Of a stretch of 64,000 bases of DNA, positions 45,558-53,585 are shown one piece after another; position 1 is the first letter of the stretch; each line of letters begins with the position of its first letter. Source of the stretch: Nocardia arthritidis NBRC 100137 (GTDB taxonomy: Bacteria > Actinomycetota > Actinomycetes > Mycobacteriales > Mycobacteriaceae); assembly GCF_001612765.1 (NCBI RefSeq), contig NZ_BDBB01000008.1:62001-126000 (forward strand). The letters are read 5' to 3'. Below the pieces are notes generated by a model, which was given only the letters and a program-made list of their open reading frames with translations, was not told the DNA's origin and did not search any database. The translations under genes were made by a program, and so were the position numbers.

Positions 45558-47663
45558 ATGACGGGATTCGACCGGCTCGATCCCGCTTTGCAACACCACA
45601 TCGTCAACACGCTCGGGTGGCCCGGCCTTCGACCGCTCCAAGACGAGGCCGTGGCGACCATTACCGAGGGCGCCGACGCGATCCTGCTCGCCCCCACGGC
45701 CGGCGGGAAGACCGAGGCGGCGACGTTCCCGTTGCTGACCCGCATGCAGGCCGAGCGCTGGACCGGGATCTCGGTGCTCTACATCTGCCCGCTCAAAGCG
45801 CTGCTGAACAATTTGCAGCCGCGGCTGGCCGAATACGCCGCATGGCTCGGTCGCACCGCCACGACCTGGCATGGCGACGTGGGCGCATCGGCGCGCGGCC
45901 GCATCAAGCGCGACCGGCCCGACATCCTGCTCACCACTCCCGAGTCGCTGGAATCGATGCTGGTGTCGGAGAGTGTCGACGCCGGTGAACTGCTCGGCGA
46001 GGTTCGTGCCGTCGTGGTCGACGAAGTGCACGCTTTCGCGGGCGACGACCGTGGCTGGCATCTGCTCGCCGTCCTCGCCCGCCTGGAAACGCTTCTCGGA
46101 CGCCGGCTGCAACGAGTCGGCATGTCCGCCACCGTCGGCAACCCGGACGAACTGCTCGGCTGGCTGCAAGGCGGCTCCGGCGGACCCGGTCGAGTCCTCG
46201 CCCCGGCTGTCCCCGGCAACGCCGTCGTGCCGGAGATCACCGTCGATTCCGTCGGGAGCGTCGAGAACGCCGCCAAGGTGATCGCCGCCTTGCACGCGGG
46301 CGAGAAGCGCTTGGTGTTCGTGGATTCGCGACGGCTGGCCGAAGAACTCGGCACCGAACTGCGCAGACGCTCGATCACCACCTTCCTCTCGCATTCCTCG
46401 CTCTCCGCAGCCGAGCGCCGCGAATCGGAACAGGCGTTCGCCGAGGCCCGCGACTGCGTCATCGTCGCCACCTCCACGCTCGAACTGGGCATCGACGTCG
46501 GCGACCTGGACCGGGTGATCCAGATCAACGCCCCCAGAACCGTGTCGTCCTTCCTGCAACGTCTCGGCCGCACCGGCCGCCGCCCCGGCACCACCCGCAA
46601 CTGCCTGTTCCTCGGTATCACCGACCAGGCGGTCCTGGACACGCTGGGGATGTTGCAGTGCTGGTCGTCCGGGTGGGTCGAACCGGTCGTCGCGCCCCCG
46701 CAACCGCGGCACATCGCCGCCCAGCAACTGCTGGCCGCGGCGTTACAGACGCGACGGGTGCCACTGAGCGGTTGGCAAAAAGCGTGGGGTGCGCTGCCGT
46801 TGTTCGACGCCGACGGACAGGAGATCTTCGAGCACCTGCTCGCCGAAGGGTTCCTCGAACACGACTCCGGCAGTGCCTTCATCGGCCCAGAGGCCGAGAA
46901 GCATTTCGGCCGAAGGCATTTCATGGATCTGCTCGCCGTATTCACCGCCGCGCCCGAATTCCTGGTGCTCGCGGGACGGCAAGAGATCGGCTCCGTGGAA
47001 TCGAGTGTGCTCACCGACCCCGTCGAAGGCGCACGCATCCTGCTGCTGGGCGGTAGATCTTGGAAGGTCACCCACATCGATTGGAAGCGGCGGCAGGTCT
47101 ACGTCGAAACCACCGATATTCCCGGTCGAGCCAAGTGGAGTTCGGTGCCCGAGGGTGCTTCCTTCGCCGTCACCCGCGCGATCAGGGAAGTGCTGCTCGG
47201 CGCTCTCCCTTCCGGCGTGACTCTCACGAAGCGCGCCGCGGCGACCCTCGAGGTCATGCGCGGGGTGCGAGCCGATCAAATCACCGACGGTGCGTTCGTC
47301 ATCGCCCGTGACGACCGGAACGAGTGGCGTTGGTGGACCTGGGCGGGAATCAGAGCCAATCGAACACTCGCCGCCTGGGCACCGGGCCTGGTGCCGGCGC
47401 GTCAGCGAGTCGGCGCGGAATCGCTACGGCTGCACTCCGATCTGAACGTGGCCGACATCGGTGCCGGACTTGCAGAGCTTCGCACCGCTCGGAGCAGGCC
47501 GTTGCCCGAGATCGATCCCAGCGCGCTGCAGGGTTTGAAGTTCACCGCGGCACTTCCTCCGCATCTCGCTCGCGCCACCCTCGCCGCGCGCATCACCGAT
47601 CCTGCGACGGCGATGGCCGTTCTGAGTGAGAGAACGTGGATCAGAGGATCGGCACGCAGCTGA
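45558..47663 (+). CDS. brxHI: BREX DEAD/DEAH-family helicase BrxHI
   Basis: 701 aa. Walker A PTAGGKTEAA has its Lys at residue 51, the Walker B box is DEVH at 155-158, and the SAT motif is MSATVGN. The second RecA lobe carries ATSTLELGIDVGD and QRLGRTGRRPGT (motif VI). The C-terminal third may form the accessory domain of Lhr-like helicases. It is the last gene of the canonical type 2 BREX order and directly abuts brxD. Confidence 0.9.
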   Translation: MTGFDRLDPALQHHIVNTLGWPGLRPLQDEAVATITEGADAILLAPTAGGKTEAATFPLLTRMQAERWTGISVLYICPLKALLNNLQPRLAEYAAWLGRTATTWHGDVGASARGRIKRDRPDILLTTPESLESMLVSESVDAGELLGEVRAVVVDEVHAFAGDDRGWHLLAVLARLETLLGRRLQRVGMSATVGNPDELLGWLQGGSGGPGRVLAPAVPGNAVVPEITVDSVGSVENAAKVIAALHAGEKRLVFVDSRRLAEELGTELRRRSITTFLSHSSLSAAERRESEQAFAEARDCVIVATSTLELGIDVGDLDRVIQINAPRTVSSFLQRLGRTGRRPGTTRNCLFLGITDQAVLDTLGMLQCWSSGWVEPVVAPPQPRHIAAQQLLAAALQTRRVPLSGWQKAWGALPLFDADGQEIFEHLLAEGFLEHDSGSAFIGPEAEKHFGRRHFMDLLAVFTAAPEFLVLAGRQEIGSVESSVLTDPVEGARILLLGGRSWKVTHIDWKRRQVYVETTDIPGRAKWSSVPEGASFAVTRAIREVLLGALPSGVTLTKRAAATLEVMRGVRADQITDGAFVIARDDRNEWRWWTWAGIRANRTLAAWAPGLVPARQRVGAESLRLHSDLNVADIGAGLAELRTARSRPLPEIDPSALQGLKFTAALPPHLARATLAARITDPATAMAVLSERTWIRGSARS

Positions 47664-48240
47664 ACGGGTAGCGGCACCTGCAGACCGTCCCCCTGCCCGA
47701 GCCGGTGTGATCCCTTCCAGTCGAGCGGTGCCGCGATCTCCGCGTTCAAAACTCGCCATCGGGCCGAAGCCGGTGCTGCATCCGACATCCGGATATTCGA
47801 GCAGACGGCCGGATCAAGGCCTACCCGACGACTGCCACATGTCACCGACGAGCGGGTCTTCTAGCGGCGTAAAACCAGCTGATCTCTTAGCGTCCGGGAA
47901 GGCGGTGTCAACAGTGGCAGTGTACGCGCGGCCGTCGCGGGCCACCCGTATGAGATCGGTAGCCGTAGATCGCCGTATGGCTAAGGCGCGGGGTGATACC
48001 ACGGCATGGCCAGCGGCTAACCGCAGGAGGTTGGCTTGCGCTATTCCGCCTGCTTCGAGGCTCAAGGCACCGGACTCACTCGAGTTGGGTCTCGGAACTC
48101 GTGGCGGAATCTCGGCATTCCGCCTGGCGGGCAGCCGGGGCACTTCGTGCCCGAGAGGAGTTATGCCCACGGTGCCGTTCCAGAGCGCGGCCCGCGCACT
48201 GTCCTGGACAGCCCGAACCGCCGGGCTTGGGAGAACCTAC
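47664..48240. other. intergenic region after the BREX operon
   Basis: 577 bp between two convergent transcripts (brxHI and the winged-helix gene). A minus-strand frame near 47814-48000 (RSTATDLIRVARDGRAYTATVD, then GFTPLEDPLVGDMW) has protein-like character but is unrecognised and may be a gene remnant. I found no clear terminator hairpin. Confidence 0.35.
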
Positions 48241-48879
48241 CTAGGGGCCGGAGGTGAGCGCCCTGTCGATACCCAGCGTGGCAATCAGATCTTCGTGCAG
48301 TTCGAACCAAACTCGGTGGGCGGAATCGTATCTGGTGCCGGTAACCATCTCGGGTTCGTCGGCGGCCAGGGAGACGGCCGCGGCGAACCGAGTGTCGTAA
48401 CCGGAGAACCGGGCGAGTCGCTCGGTGAGCTGAGTCGTCAGCGGAGCCAATTCCTTTGCGAGGCGTTGCAGTTCGGCCAGGATCGTCTGGTCCCGCTGTG
48501 CGTCCCGGTGGTCGTTGTCCTGCATGCTGCCATCGGGAAGGATGGTCAACTGCCAAGCGGTGCAGGCCTGTACCAACCTTGCGTTGAGCGGGAGAAACTC
48601 GCGATAGACGTCTTCCACGAACGCTTTTTCCCCACACCCGGAAAGCTCGTCGGCGAGTAGCCGCTCGTTCTCCGCACGCCCGCTCTCGGTGAGCGACCAG
48701 CCTGCGTCCTCCCCGAAGCGGAAGCGGCTGATCCAACCACGCCCTCGGAAGTCCCGCACGTGCGACTCGGCGAGGCCGACGGGCATTCCGTATCTGTCGG
48801 CCACCGCCTGCGTATCAACAAACCCGCCAAGGCGGATTGCGTGCAACGCGAGCAACGAACTGCGTGAAACGTGCGTCAT
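48241..48879 (-). CDS. winged-helix (MarR-like) regulator
   Basis: 212 aa from ATG 48879, behind AGAGAGGTCC. Residues about 8-75 form a winged helix: FVDTQAVADRYGMPVGLAESHV as recognition helices and GWISRFRF...WSLTESGRAE as the wing. The C-terminal 130 residues are helical and end in a likely ligand or dimer region. It is 47 bp downstream of the swivel-domain gene on the same strand, and the two probably form an operon. The longer open frame upstream mixes other genes' shadows. Confidence 0.65.
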   Translation of the reverse strand: MTHVSRSSLLALHAIRLGGFVDTQAVADRYGMPVGLAESHVRDFRGRGWISRFRFGEDAGWSLTESGRAENERLLADELSGCGEKAFVEDVYREFLPLNARLVQACTAWQLTILPDGSMQDNDHRDAQRDQTILAELQRLAKELAPLTTQLTERLARFSGYDTRFAAAVSLAADEPEMVTGTRYDSAHRVWFELHEDLIATLGIDRALTSGP

Positions 48880-48926
48880 CCCGGACCTCTCTTTCGTATC
48901 GATCAGCCATGCCTGATGAAGCGACA

Positions 48927-49271
48927 TCAACGTTGGGTTGAGCGAACGGCATAAACGTGCCCCTTGGTCCCATCGACCGAGATAAGCCGATGATTCGCCA
49001 GGGCCTCCATCGCTCCTTTGGCTGCCACCACGGCTGGAATCCCACACTCGCGGGCGACGATTGCCGCATGGGACAGCATTCCCCCGGTTTCGGTCACCAC
49101 CGCGGCGGCAAGGCTGAAAAGCGCTGTCCACGACGGATCGGTCGTGCGACAGACGATGACGTCGCCCGGCCGAACCGCGTCGAAGTCGTCCACACTGTGC
49201 ACCAGCCGGACCGGACCGGCGACAACACCACGGCTGGCCGGGGCGCCAATGGCAATCGGTGCTTCTGGCAT
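48927..49271 (-). CDS. free-standing PEP-utilising mobile (phosphohistidine swivel) domain
   Basis: 114 aa behind a near-consensus AGGAGGAATAACG. Motifs are ASRGVVAGPVRLV, GDVIVCRTTDPSWTALF and ETGGMLSHAAIVARECGIPAVV, where the His after GGMLS is the phospho-carrier His of PF00391. In PEP synthase, PPDK and rifampin phosphotransferase this domain shuttles phosphate between two others; here it stands alone, followed by a winged-helix gene. It could act with a partner encoded elsewhere, or as a His-phosphorylated signal. Confidence 0.8.
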   Translation of the reverse strand: MPEAPIAIGAPASRGVVAGPVRLVHSVDDFDAVRPGDVIVCRTTDPSWTALFSLAAAVVTETGGMLSHAAIVARECGIPAVVAAKGAMEALANHRLISVDGTKGHVYAVRSTQR

Positions 49272-49299
49272 CGTTATTCCTCCTGTCCGCCGCGCCACT

Positions 49300-49582
49300 A
49301 CGATTCGGCTCGTCACAGCCGCGTGGTCGCCGCACGGCGCTCTGCGACTCGGGTCGCGATCGTTTCTGCGCGGCCTGCCCGGAGACGCCGAGATGGCGCC
49401 GATTTCCGCCCAGGGCATGCCTGCGTGCCGGGCTTGGTCCACGAAATAGTCGAGCAGCTGATCGGCCGGCCGCAACCAATGCGCAGCGTGAATCACTGCT
49501 GCTGCCAACCGATCCAGGCACCTATCGGGGTGGCCCGCTCGATCGCGACGATCACGTCGCGCAGTGGCAGCCGTCGATCCAT
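49300..49582 (-). pseudogene. HTH protein gene broken by two single-base frameshifts
   Basis: Read from ATG 49582: MDRRLPLRDVIVAIERATP in frame one, DRCLDRLAAAVIHAAHWL and LLDYFVDQARHAGMPWAEIGA in frame two, HLGVSGQAAQKRSR in frame three. Together they form a typical actinobacterial WAEIGA-LGVSxQAAQKR helix-turn-helix. Adding one C in the CCCC run near 49530 and one in the GGCGCC stretch near 49395 restores one frame. Either true decay or sequencing errors in homopolymers. Confidence 0.65.
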
Positions 49583-49584
49583 GC

Positions 49585-49601
49585 GTCAACCATAGGTTGA
49601 C
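49585..49601. promoter_or_regulatory. perfect palindrome, operator 1
   Basis: GTCAACC-ATA-GGTTGAC has perfect 7-bp arms, and lies 3 bp before the ATG of the leftward HTH pseudogene. It shares the GTCAAC/GTTGAC half-site with operator 2. Confidence 0.65.
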
Positions 49602-49613
49602 GATTACGGCCTC

Positions 49614-49630
49614 GTCAACTACTAGTTGAC
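49614..49630. promoter_or_regulatory. perfect palindrome, operator 2
   Basis: GTCAACT-ACT-AGTTGAC has perfect 7-bp arms. Its centre is 29 bp from that of operator 1 and about 60 bp upstream of the monooxygenase start. Two like sites in a divergent promoter suggest a dimeric repressor of the TetR or MarR kind. Confidence 0.65.
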
Positions 49631-49683
49631 GGCATGGCGAGTGGATGACTTTCGCCGACAACAAATCCAATCAGGAGTCGCAG

Positions 49684-50892
49684 ATGGAAGCTCTCGAGAA
49701 CGCCGCGCACCAGCACGCCAAGACATCGGGCAGGCGGGCGACGGTCGTCGGCGCCGGTATCGCTGGTCTGGCCGCCGCGTTGCGGCTGCATCAGCAAGGT
49801 TGGGACGTCGTCGTGGTCGAACGCGCGCCGAGTCGTCGCAGTAGCGGTTACCTGATGAACCTGCACGGACCCGGATATGCCGCTGCGGAGCGGCTCGGGC
49901 TGGTGCCGGCGCTGACCCCGCGCGATATCGGATTCTTCACCTCGGTCCTCGTCCACGCGGACGGCCGGGAGAAATTCAGGATTCCGGCCACTGTCACCGA
50001 GGCCGCTGTCGGAAACCGGGCCCTGAGCTTGTTCCGCGGCGACTTGGAGTCGGCGCTATACGACGCGGTGGCCGACCTCGCCGACATCCGTTTCGGCACC
50101 ACCGTGCAGGCCGTCAACCAGACCCCCGGGGAAGTCGTGGTCACCCTCAGTGACGACACCCATTTGCGAGCCGAACTCCTCGTCGGCGCAGATGGCGTGC
50201 ACTCCCGAGTCCGCGAGCTCGTATTCGGCGCCGAGCCCGAATATTTCGTGGACCTGGGCCACATGGTCGGCGCATTTCCGCTGGAAACAGTTCCCGAGCA
50301 CATGCCGGGAGGCGTCGGCACCACCTTTATCGGCCCCGGACGTACGGCCGCGGTGATGAACCTGGGACCGGAACGGTCCTCGGCGTTCTTCACCTACCGC
50401 TGCCCCGACACCGGCACCGAATTGGCTCTCGGCGCCGCGCCTGCCCTCACCCGAGCGTTCGGGGATCTCGGGGGCGGTGTCGCCGACGCCCTCCACCAAC
50501 TCGAGGCCGACCCCGCCAGCGCCTACTTCGACTCGGTCGGCCAAATCGTGATGGACCGCTGGAGTCACGACCGAGTCGTCCTGATCGGGGACGCGGCATG
50601 GTGCGTAACGGTATTCGCCGGCTACGGCGCCGCCCTGGCCCTCGACGGCGCCGACCAGCTCGGCACCGCGCTGGTGGCACGCGGCGATGACATTCCCACC
50701 GCTCTCGACACCTGGGAGAGGGCGTTGCGCCCGGAAGTACACAAACGACAGGCACTGGCCCGGAAAGGAATCAGCCGATTCGCCCCGCCATCACGCACAC
50801 ATGTGTGGGCCGGTGAACTGATGCTCCGCGCCATCCAGCTCCCCGGCATCCGCGGCCTGGTCCGCCGCTCTATCCAACGCGCCAACAACTAG
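49684..50892 (+). CDS. FAD-dependent monooxygenase
   Basis: 402 aa from ATG 49684, chosen for the AGGAGTCGCAG ahead of it; ATG 49645 is a weaker option. Class A flavin hydroxylase features: dinucleotide-binding GAGIAGLAAALRL at the N-terminus, LLVGADGVHSRVR (DG motif) near the middle, and VVLIGDAAWCVTVFAGYGAALALDGA (GD motif). Such enzymes hydroxylate aromatics or antibiotics (TetX- and Rox-type relatives); this one is shorter than rifampicin monooxygenases. The paired operators upstream point to ligand-controlled expression. Confidence 0.85.
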   Translation: MEALENAAHQHAKTSGRRATVVGAGIAGLAAALRLHQQGWDVVVVERAPSRRSSGYLMNLHGPGYAAAERLGLVPALTPRDIGFFTSVLVHADGREKFRIPATVTEAAVGNRALSLFRGDLESALYDAVADLADIRFGTTVQAVNQTPGEVVVTLSDDTHLRAELLVGADGVHSRVRELVFGAEPEYFVDLGHMVGAFPLETVPEHMPGGVGTTFIGPGRTAAVMNLGPERSSAFFTYRCPDTGTELALGAAPALTRAFGDLGGGVADALHQLEADPASAYFDSVGQIVMDRWSHDRVVLIGDAAWCVTVFAGYGAALALDGADQLGTALVARGDDIPTALDTWERALRPEVHKRQALARKGISRFAPPSRTHVWAGELMLRAIQLPGIRGLVRRSIQRANN

Positions 50893-50923
50893 TCGGGTGC
50901 CACGTTCGGCGACTGAGTACCTG

Positions 50924-51460
50924 TCAGGCGGGGACTGCGGTGTTCAGGAAGCTGAGTTGGTCGGCGACGACGGTCGGAAAGTCCGGTTCGAGGTAGAGAT
51001 CGAAGTGGCCGAGGTCGTATTCGCGGACGGTGGCGTGCGGCATTTTCGTCGCGGCCCTGCGGGCGGGTGTGACGAGGTCGGCGCGGGCGATCTGGATCAG
51101 CGCGGGACAGCTGGCCGGGCTACACATGCGGAACTCGAGCGATGATCGCGGCCAGCTTTTCGCAGCTCGCCGCGCGGGTGATGACGTGGCCGCCGGAGAA
51201 TGAGGTGCCCCGTGCGACGATCCGGTTCGGGTCGGCGCCGGGCAGGTCCTGGCGAAGGCGATCGCGGTGCGCCAGTCGTCGAGTTGGTCGGTGATGTCGA
51301 GTACGTGGCGCGCCAGTCCATCGCTGTAGCCCCAGTATCGGGAGTACTTCGTGAAAATGGCGTCCTGGTGTCGAGGCCCCGGCACGGGATGCGAGTAGGC
51401 CCTGGCACCAGCATGAAGTAGCGGCGTATCGCGCTGAGTGTAGGGTCCGCGGCACGGTGG
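50924..51460 (-). pseudogene. alpha/beta hydrolase remnant
   Basis: Fragments in different frames: DAIFTKYSRYWGYSDGLARHVLDITDQL, then LPGADPNRIVARGTSFSGGHV (with nucleophile elbow GTSFSGG), then ALIQIARADLVTPARRAA and REYDLGHFDLYLEPDF (catalytic His region). The lid that should separate the second and third pieces, about 100 residues, is missing. At least one frameshift plus a deletion leave no working enzyme. Confidence 0.6.
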
Positions 51461-51563
51461 TCGGCAGACTGGAGCCGTCGTCGCTCAGAACATTCGCTTC
51501 TGCCGATTACCGCGTCCTCTACGGCTGCTGGCCGTACCGCCGCCAGACCGTAGCTTCGAAAAG

Positions 51564-51806
51564 TTATGCCCGGCTCTCACCGCGACAGCGGTAACCACCG
51601 TTACGCCGATCAGCCCTGACGGCCCACGTCAGTGCAGCGCAGAGGCCGCCGAACATTATGCCTCCAGCCAGCAAGATTCCCGCGCCGACAATGGCGGTAG
51701 CGAGCGCAGGAGTGCCGAAGCCGAAGTACACGGCGAACGGACTCGACAGCACTGCGCCGACGAAGCCCCCGATCAGGGCCACGACGAGGACAGGTCGGTC
51801 TTTCAT
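51564..51806 (-). CDS. small two-helix membrane protein
   Basis: 80 aa from ATG 51806 (a GTG at 51839 would add 11 residues). Two hydrophobic segments, about residues 6-30 and 35-62 (VLVVALIGGFVGAVLSS; ATAIVGAGILLAGGIMFGGL), then a basic tail. No family is recognised. Convergent with nothing obvious; it stands alone. Confidence 0.4.
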   Translation of the reverse strand: MKDRPVLVVALIGGFVGAVLSSPFAVYFGFGTPALATAIVGAGILLAGGIMFGGLCAALTWAVRADRRNGGYRCRGESRA

Positions 51807-51903
51807 GAATCCAATTCTAGTCTTCGAGCAGTCATTCACTCCGCCCGAGACACCAGCATCACAGACATCCGCGTGGCGTCACCGACGTCCGTGGTCAATA
51901 CAG

Positions 51904-52332
51904 CTAGTCGTCGGGGGAGGCGCGGCGGTTGCGTTTGGTGACGCCGCGCCGCTTCTTCGCGGAGATACGACGTTCCTTTGCTCCGCGGGAGGGCTTGGTG
52001 GCGCGGCGAACAGGTGACGGTGTGGAAGCGGCGTCACGTAGTAACGAGGCCAGGCGTTCGCGGGCGACCGCCCGGTTCCGCAGCTGTTCGCGTCGCTCCG
52101 ATGCGACGACCGTGAGAACCCCGTCGACCAGGCGGGTGGCCAGGCGGTGGAGCATCCTGGTGCGCAACCACTCCGGCACCGAGGGCGACTTGGCGAGGTC
52201 GAACGACAGCTCTACTCGGCTGTCGGTGGTGTTGACGTGCTGCCCTCCCGGCCCGGACGACCGCGAGAATCGCTCCCGTAGCTCGGACGCGGGTATCACC
52301 AGCATCCCAGTCACGGTCAGGTCCTCTGCCAT
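51904..52332 (-). CDS. arfB: alternative ribosome-rescue factor B (ArfB/YaeJ-like)
   Basis: 142 aa, the usual length. The catalytic GGQ sits in SSGPGGQHVNTTDSRVEL at residues about 28-46. The Lys/Arg-rich C-terminus (KPSRGAKERRISAKKRRG) is the tail that enters the empty mRNA channel. ArfB hydrolyses peptidyl-tRNA on ribosomes stalled without a stop codon. Start ATG 52332 gives MAEDLTVTG; an upstream ATG adds nine basic residues. Confidence 0.88.
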   Translation of the reverse strand: MAEDLTVTGMLVIPASELRERFSRSSGPGGQHVNTTDSRVELSFDLAKSPSVPEWLRTRMLHRLATRLVDGVLTVVASERREQLRNRAVARERLASLLRDAASTPSPVRRATKPSRGAKERRISAKKRRGVTKRNRRASPDD

Positions 52333-52792
52333 GATCCGACGCCGTTCTTTCCGATCCACGAGTCGACTCGGCCACGTCGGTCCAGTCCCGACTCAATGGT
52401 GATCTTGTGGTTCACAATAGCGATGACCTGCCGATGTGTAACAGCAGCCCGTCCGCACATGCCGCGACCCGTGCGATCCCGAGGCCCGGGGGCCGGTCGA
52501 CGAACACACTCATGCCGCAGGCGAGAGTCCGTGGACCTGACCTGCCCTTGGTGTGAACGGCAGCGCACCTACCTCGGCATCCTCGGTTTCATCACCGGGC
52601 ATGCCGGCTTCATGACCGACCACCCCAGCGAGCTGGGCCAGCAGGTCGTCCGGCAGCATGCTTACCGGTGCGATCGGCGCGGCTCCATGCAACTGTATCG
52701 CCGATGGCTTCCTTTCCCGCCCGTTGCCCGGCAAGGAAGCCGTCGTAGGCGCGGCGTCGGCGCGGTGACTCCGCGTTGACTACGCTGACGCG
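52333..52792. other. intergenic region
   Basis: 460 bp between arfB and the DUF6882-like gene. Open frames on both strands lack recognisable sequence. A CPWCERQ motif at about 52543-52565 on the plus strand is suggestive of a zinc-binding remnant, but nothing around it supports a gene. Confidence 0.35.
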
Positions 52793-53548
52793 GTGCCCCA
52801 ATCCGTGCCACTGACGAGACTTCTCGATGACGCGGGCTTGCTGTCACTCGAGCATCGGCTCCACCTCGAAGACGTGCTCGGCGCACACGTGTGGGAGGTC
52901 GACCTGGAAGAACGCCGACTCGAATTCGCCGGTGACAAGGGTTCGTTCGTCTGCACCGAGGTCCATCTGCTCGGTACGGCCGACGCCGATACCTGGCTGT
53001 GGGGGTGGGTCAATCCCTGGGACTACCCGCGGTCGCTGCTGCGTGCCGCGGAGACGGTGCGCGAGTTCGGCCTTCGATACGGTGTCGCCGAATTGTGTTC
53101 GGCCGAACTGCCGGTGGTGCTCGGTGGCGCGGCCCCGGAGCCCTATCAGGTGGCGGGGCTGATGGCGGACGCCGCGAAGATCGTCTGCGGGCGCTGGAAC
53201 TCCTACTGCGGTGTCATCGATGGCGCCTGCGTCGCGTTTCTCATCGACCATCCGGCGTTCGAACTGCCCGCGCCCACTCCCTCGGGTCTCGCTCGCGTCC
53301 TGGCCCATGGTTTCGGCGCACTGCCGCTGACCGATCACCGGCGTGCCGTGTACAGCTACCTGAACCGGCGGGGTCTGGTCACCGAGTTCCTCGACGATTA
53401 CCGGTGGCTGGAATTCGGCGGCGGTGGTCTGGCGGGTGAAGTCGAGTTCGACGCTTCCGGCCGGATCGCGAGCCTGGATATCCGACTTGTGACGGAGGGG
53501 ATCGATTCGCCCTTCGAAGCGCACACGCAGTCGGCCCCATCCCACTGA
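52793..53548 (+). CDS. DUF6882-like protein
   Basis: 251 aa from GTG 52793. Conserved-looking motifs: HVWEVDLEERRLEFAG, HLLGTADADTWLWGWVNP, and REFGLRYGVAEL. The WLWGWxNP segment with the RY/FG element is the pattern I associate with DUF6882, a family of unknown function. No signal peptide or membrane helix, so likely cytosolic. The family call is from memory and only moderately sure. Confidence 0.6.
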   Translation: MPQSVPLTRLLDDAGLLSLEHRLHLEDVLGAHVWEVDLEERRLEFAGDKGSFVCTEVHLLGTADADTWLWGWVNPWDYPRSLLRAAETVREFGLRYGVAELCSAELPVVLGGAAPEPYQVAGLMADAAKIVCGRWNSYCGVIDGACVAFLIDHPAFELPAPTPSGLARVLAHGFGALPLTDHRRAVYSYLNRRGLVTEFLDDYRWLEFGGGGLAGEVEFDASGRIASLDIRLVTEGIDSPFEAHTQSAPSH

Positions 53549-53585
53549 CCGCTCATCCGGACGGATGAACGGCGGCCTGCAGCGG

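Noticed and set aside
43689..46727. 1012-codon minus-strand frame over pglZ/brxD/brxHI
   Set aside because: Crosses three confirmed plus-strand genes and has low-complexity Gly/Arg-rich composition typical of shadows.
47626..48660. 344-codon plus-strand frame after brxHI
   Set aside because: Runs across the winged-helix gene in antisense and has no family features.
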